This document shows positions 28,630-30,879 of a stretch of DNA of 30,879 nucleotides, piece by piece. The notes under the pieces were generated by a model. It made no database searches. It saw only the letters and a list, made by a program, of their open reading frames with translations, and was not told the origin of the DNA. The DNA lies in the NCBI GenBank assembly GCA_020024615.1, contig JAHHTP010000021.1:1-30879 (forward strand). Reading direction: 5' to 3'. The first letter of the stretch is position 1. Every line of letters starts with the position of its first letter. The stretch comes from Oscillospiraceae bacterium (GTDB taxonomy: Bacteria > Bacillota > Clostridia > Oscillospirales > Ruminococcaceae). The position numbers were made by a program, and so were the translations under genes.

Positions 28630-30831
28630 TCAGATCGCATAGCCTTTCGGGCCGAAGTGATACTTTTTGCCTTTGATGGTCTTAGTCAGATTTTTCTGCA
28701 TGATTCCTTGCTTATCGAAATAATAGTATTTACCATCAATTTTTACCAGCTCATTTTTCGCCTTGGCACCATCTTTATGGTAATAGGATTTATCTCCCCC
28801 ATACCATTTTTTCCAACCAGTATGTGCGGCACCGTATGGTTTATCCCAATAATCATGGAAATAATATTCTTTTCCGTCAATGGTATGGGAATAAATCTCC
28901 ATTCGACCTTCTTCATCAAAATAGTAAATATAGCCGGAACGAGTTTTATGTAAACCGGTTAAAGCAGCACCATTTTTACCAAAGTAATACACATAACCCT
29001 TGCTCTTGAATTTTGATTTAAGCATCGAACCGTCCTCTTGGAAATAGTAGTTCTTTCCTTTGATTTTAATGACTTCATTCTTCGCCATCGTGCAATCATT
29101 GTGGAAATAATATTGTTTACCGGATTGGTTCTTGCGCAAACCGGTATAAGCATAACCATTGTGACCGAAATAGTAGGTATCTTCTCCAATATCTATAAAT
29201 TTAGATTTTACCATTACACCATATTTATCAAAGTAATATTTTTTTCCACTCACCTGTTTGAAACCGGTAATTTTTTTACCATTCTGGTCGAGATAATAGG
29301 TATTTTTGTTTTTAGTGATGAAGCCGCCTTTATGCACAGTGACTTTGCAAGAATAGGTTTTTCCATATAATTTTGTAGAAATTTTAGCTGTTCCATATCC
29401 TTTGGCAGTTACTTTGCCGTTTTTATCCACCGTTGCTACTTTATTGTTGCTGGTTTTCCATTCTTTTGATCTTGGAATATTTAAGGCAATCTGCGGATTT
29501 TTGCTGGTATTGGAATAATCTTTATCTGGACTTGGAATGTTGGGGTCATATGTATCGCATGATAGCGGAATATTTAATGCAAGCCGGAATGTTTCGCCTT
29601 TACTTAAATATGCTCGATCGGTATTCAGTCCAAAGTAAATCAGGTTGTCATATTCACAATGAAGGTCTTTAGCATAAATTGTACCTTTTTCTGCATAGAA
29701 ATTATACAAATAGTTTTCCCATCCGACACTATGTACGGCTTGCACAGATGGCGGCAGTATCATGTCTTGAAATGCTGCATATCGATAACTGATTGCAACA
29801 CTTTTAACCCCTTGTGGGACCACAAGGATTTGCTGTGCTGCTATTTTTCGTGAGATACCTACCAGAACATTATTGATGATGAAATAACCTTTTCCTTTAA
29901 ATGTATTTTTCCACCAAGGATTACCACTGAAAGAAAAAGTGCCAATTTCGGTAGCATTTTTAAAAATTGTTAAATCGGTCAAACTATCACAACCATCAAA
30001 CGCCAACCATCCCACTGCTTTTACAGTGTCTGGCAATACCACATGATTCAAAGTAATGCAGTCAGCAAATGCACTTCTTTCTATTTCTGTAAGCCCATCC
30101 TGAAAATGTATCTTTTTCAGATGTTTACAAGAACGGAAAGCACTATCTCCAATGCTTATCAATGATTTGGGAAAATAAACCTCTTGCATGTTGTTATTCT
30201 TAGAAAATATACTATCATCAATTTTGGTAACGCCTTCCGGAATATGGTATGTTGCCTGTTTTTTCATATTATCTGATATACTAAACAAGATATTATTTAT
30301 AACACGATAGTCTTGCTTTTCAAAATTTTTCTCCCACCATGGATTCCCAATAAAAGTTTCTGGGCTTATTCCAGTTATATTCTTTGAAATTGTCAAATTC
30401 GTTAAACTATCGCACCCTAAAAATAAATGAGTCCCTATATTCATTACAGAATCCGGTATTACAACATTATTCAAAGAGGAGCATCCCTCAAATGCATTCG
30501 AATTTATGATTTCCACACTATTGGGAATATGTACTTCTGTCATGGTTTGATTGTTTTGAAAGGCGTTGGCACCAATGATCTTAATTCCTTCCGGAATATT
30601 CACAACACTGTCTGTTCCGGTATATTTTTTCACACTATAACTAAGATTTCCCATATAATCTGCATCCATACCAACAATGAAGTCACCACGCTGCTCATCT
30701 TGAGAAATATTGTAAAATACACCGGTATCCTCTGTTATATTCGTTTGCGCAAATACCACAGCTGAAAATGCAGTACATGCCATGATAGTCGCCATTGCTG
30801 TGGCCATGGTTTTGAAAAATTTCGATTTCAT
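28630..30831 (-). CDS. secreted leucine-rich-repeat protein with Ig-like domain and cell-wall-binding repeats
   Basis: A 733-residue predicted surface protein. The signal peptide is residues 1-28 (cut after VFA). BspA-type leucine-rich repeats (about 70-400) have units such as IPNSVEIINSNAFEGCSSL. They are interrupted twice by a stretch with GNPWW, followed by IINN, which suggests an internal duplication of about 160 residues. A bacterial Ig-like (Big_2 type) domain (about 440-500, KVATVDKNGKVTAKGYGTAKI) leads to about 11 aromatic wall-binding repeats (502-733, YYFD/YYFG...G type), which anchor such proteins non-covalently. There is no LPXTG motif. I chose the ATG at 30831 with GGGGGAGAG upstream. 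The promoter is mostly cut off by the window end. More AT-rich than the left half. Confidence 0.88.
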   Translation of the reverse strand: MKSKFFKTMATAMATIMACTAFSAVVFAQTNITEDTGVFYNISQDEQRGDFIVGMDADYMGNLSYSVKKYTGTDSVVNIPEGIKIIGANAFQNNQTMTEVHIPNSVEIINSNAFEGCSSLNNVVIPDSVMNIGTHLFLGCDSLTNLTISKNITGISPETFIGNPWWEKNFEKQDYRVINNILFSISDNMKKQATYHIPEGVTKIDDSIFSKNNNMQEVYFPKSLISIGDSAFRSCKHLKKIHFQDGLTEIERSAFADCITLNHVVLPDTVKAVGWLAFDGCDSLTDLTIFKNATEIGTFSFSGNPWWKNTFKGKGYFIINNVLVGISRKIAAQQILVVPQGVKSVAISYRYAAFQDMILPPSVQAVHSVGWENYLYNFYAEKGTIYAKDLHCEYDNLIYFGLNTDRAYLSKGETFRLALNIPLSCDTYDPNIPSPDKDYSNTSKNPQIALNIPRSKEWKTSNNKVATVDKNGKVTAKGYGTAKISTKLYGKTYSCKVTVHKGGFITKNKNTYYLDQNGKKITGFKQVSGKKYYFDKYGVMVKSKFIDIGEDTYYFGHNGYAYTGLRKNQSGKQYYFHNDCTMAKNEVIKIKGKNYYFQEDGSMLKSKFKSKGYVYYFGKNGAALTGLHKTRSGYIYYFDEEGRMEIYSHTIDGKEYYFHDYWDKPYGAAHTGWKKWYGGDKSYYHKDGAKAKNELVKIDGKYYYFDKQGIMQKNLTKTIKGKKYHFGPKGYAI

Positions 30832-30879
30832 AAAACTCTCCCCCTTCATAATCAACTACACTATAATATAGCGTAGTAA

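Noticed and set aside
28630..30831. Glucosyltransferase or toxin, because of the YYFD-type repeats
   Set aside because: The repeats are shared by many surface proteins. There is no glycosyl hydrolase or toxin catalytic domain; the rest of the protein is leucine-rich repeats and an Ig-like domain.

Overview
The window is chromosomal DNA from an endospore-forming member of the Firmicutes, class Clostridia; codon use, moderate GC content and gene content fit a gut Oscillospirales/Lachnospirales-type anaerobe, but I cannot name the genus from sequence alone. The evidence is a complete spoIIIA operon (AA to AH), an IreB-family protein, a T-box in front of pheST, a long-form phosphofructokinase and a solitary solute-binding lipoprotein. 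Most of the window is conserved core genome. The right-hand 7 kb is more AT-rich and accessory in character.

Layout. 1-54: 3' part of a tRNA-Pro(CGG), then two terminators. 212-3037 (+): nrnA-truB-ribF operon. 3099-3347 (-): ireB, alone. 3504-7293 (-): pheS-pheT behind a T-box leader with a Phe (UUC) specifier and a clear sigma-A promoter. 7348-7509 (-): a 53-residue Gly/Cys/Asn-rich small membrane protein. 7620-12488 (-): the eight-gene spoIIIA operon, with a possible sigma-E promoter. 12706-13779 (+): phosphofructokinase. 13834-16071 (-): rnz, a pterin-binding methyltransferase and queT in one tight operon. 16207-16283 (-): a second, complete tRNA-Pro(CGG), identical over the 54 bases that can be compared and inverted relative to the first. 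16469-17643 (-): two overlapping short ChrA subunits. 17835-19202 (+): a signal-less von Willebrand A protein with a Cys-rich tail and a sigma-K-like promoter. 19353-20702 (-): a solute-binding lipoprotein, divergent from a two-component system (20919-23547, +); the shared region carries four CTTAAG boxes in two pairs of 11-bp period. 23705-25798 (-): a large PHP-domain protein. 25995-26444 (-): XRE regulator with a zinc ribbon. 26703-28243 (+): MarR regulator and FUSC-type membrane protein. 28319-30831 (-): a secreted leucine-rich-repeat/Ig-like/cell-wall-binding-repeat protein followed by a two-helix membrane protein.

How the parts work together. The left half is translation (tRNA, pheST, truB, tRNA end processing by Rnz), flavin synthesis, nucleotide recycling and sporulation. 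The SpoIIIA proteins form the mother-cell side of the channel between mother cell and forespore. The vWA protein and the Gly/Cys protein may also be sporulation genes, on weaker evidence (promoter resemblance, composition, neighbours). The right half is environmental sensing and the cell surface: a sensor system, a binding lipoprotein, small regulators with their targets, and a surface adhesin-like protein.

I see no phage, transposase, integrase, CRISPR array, toxin-antitoxin pair or defence island. The best candidates for undescribed biology are the vWA protein with its Cys-rich domain, the binding-protein/two-component cluster with its operator array, and the Gly/Cys small protein.
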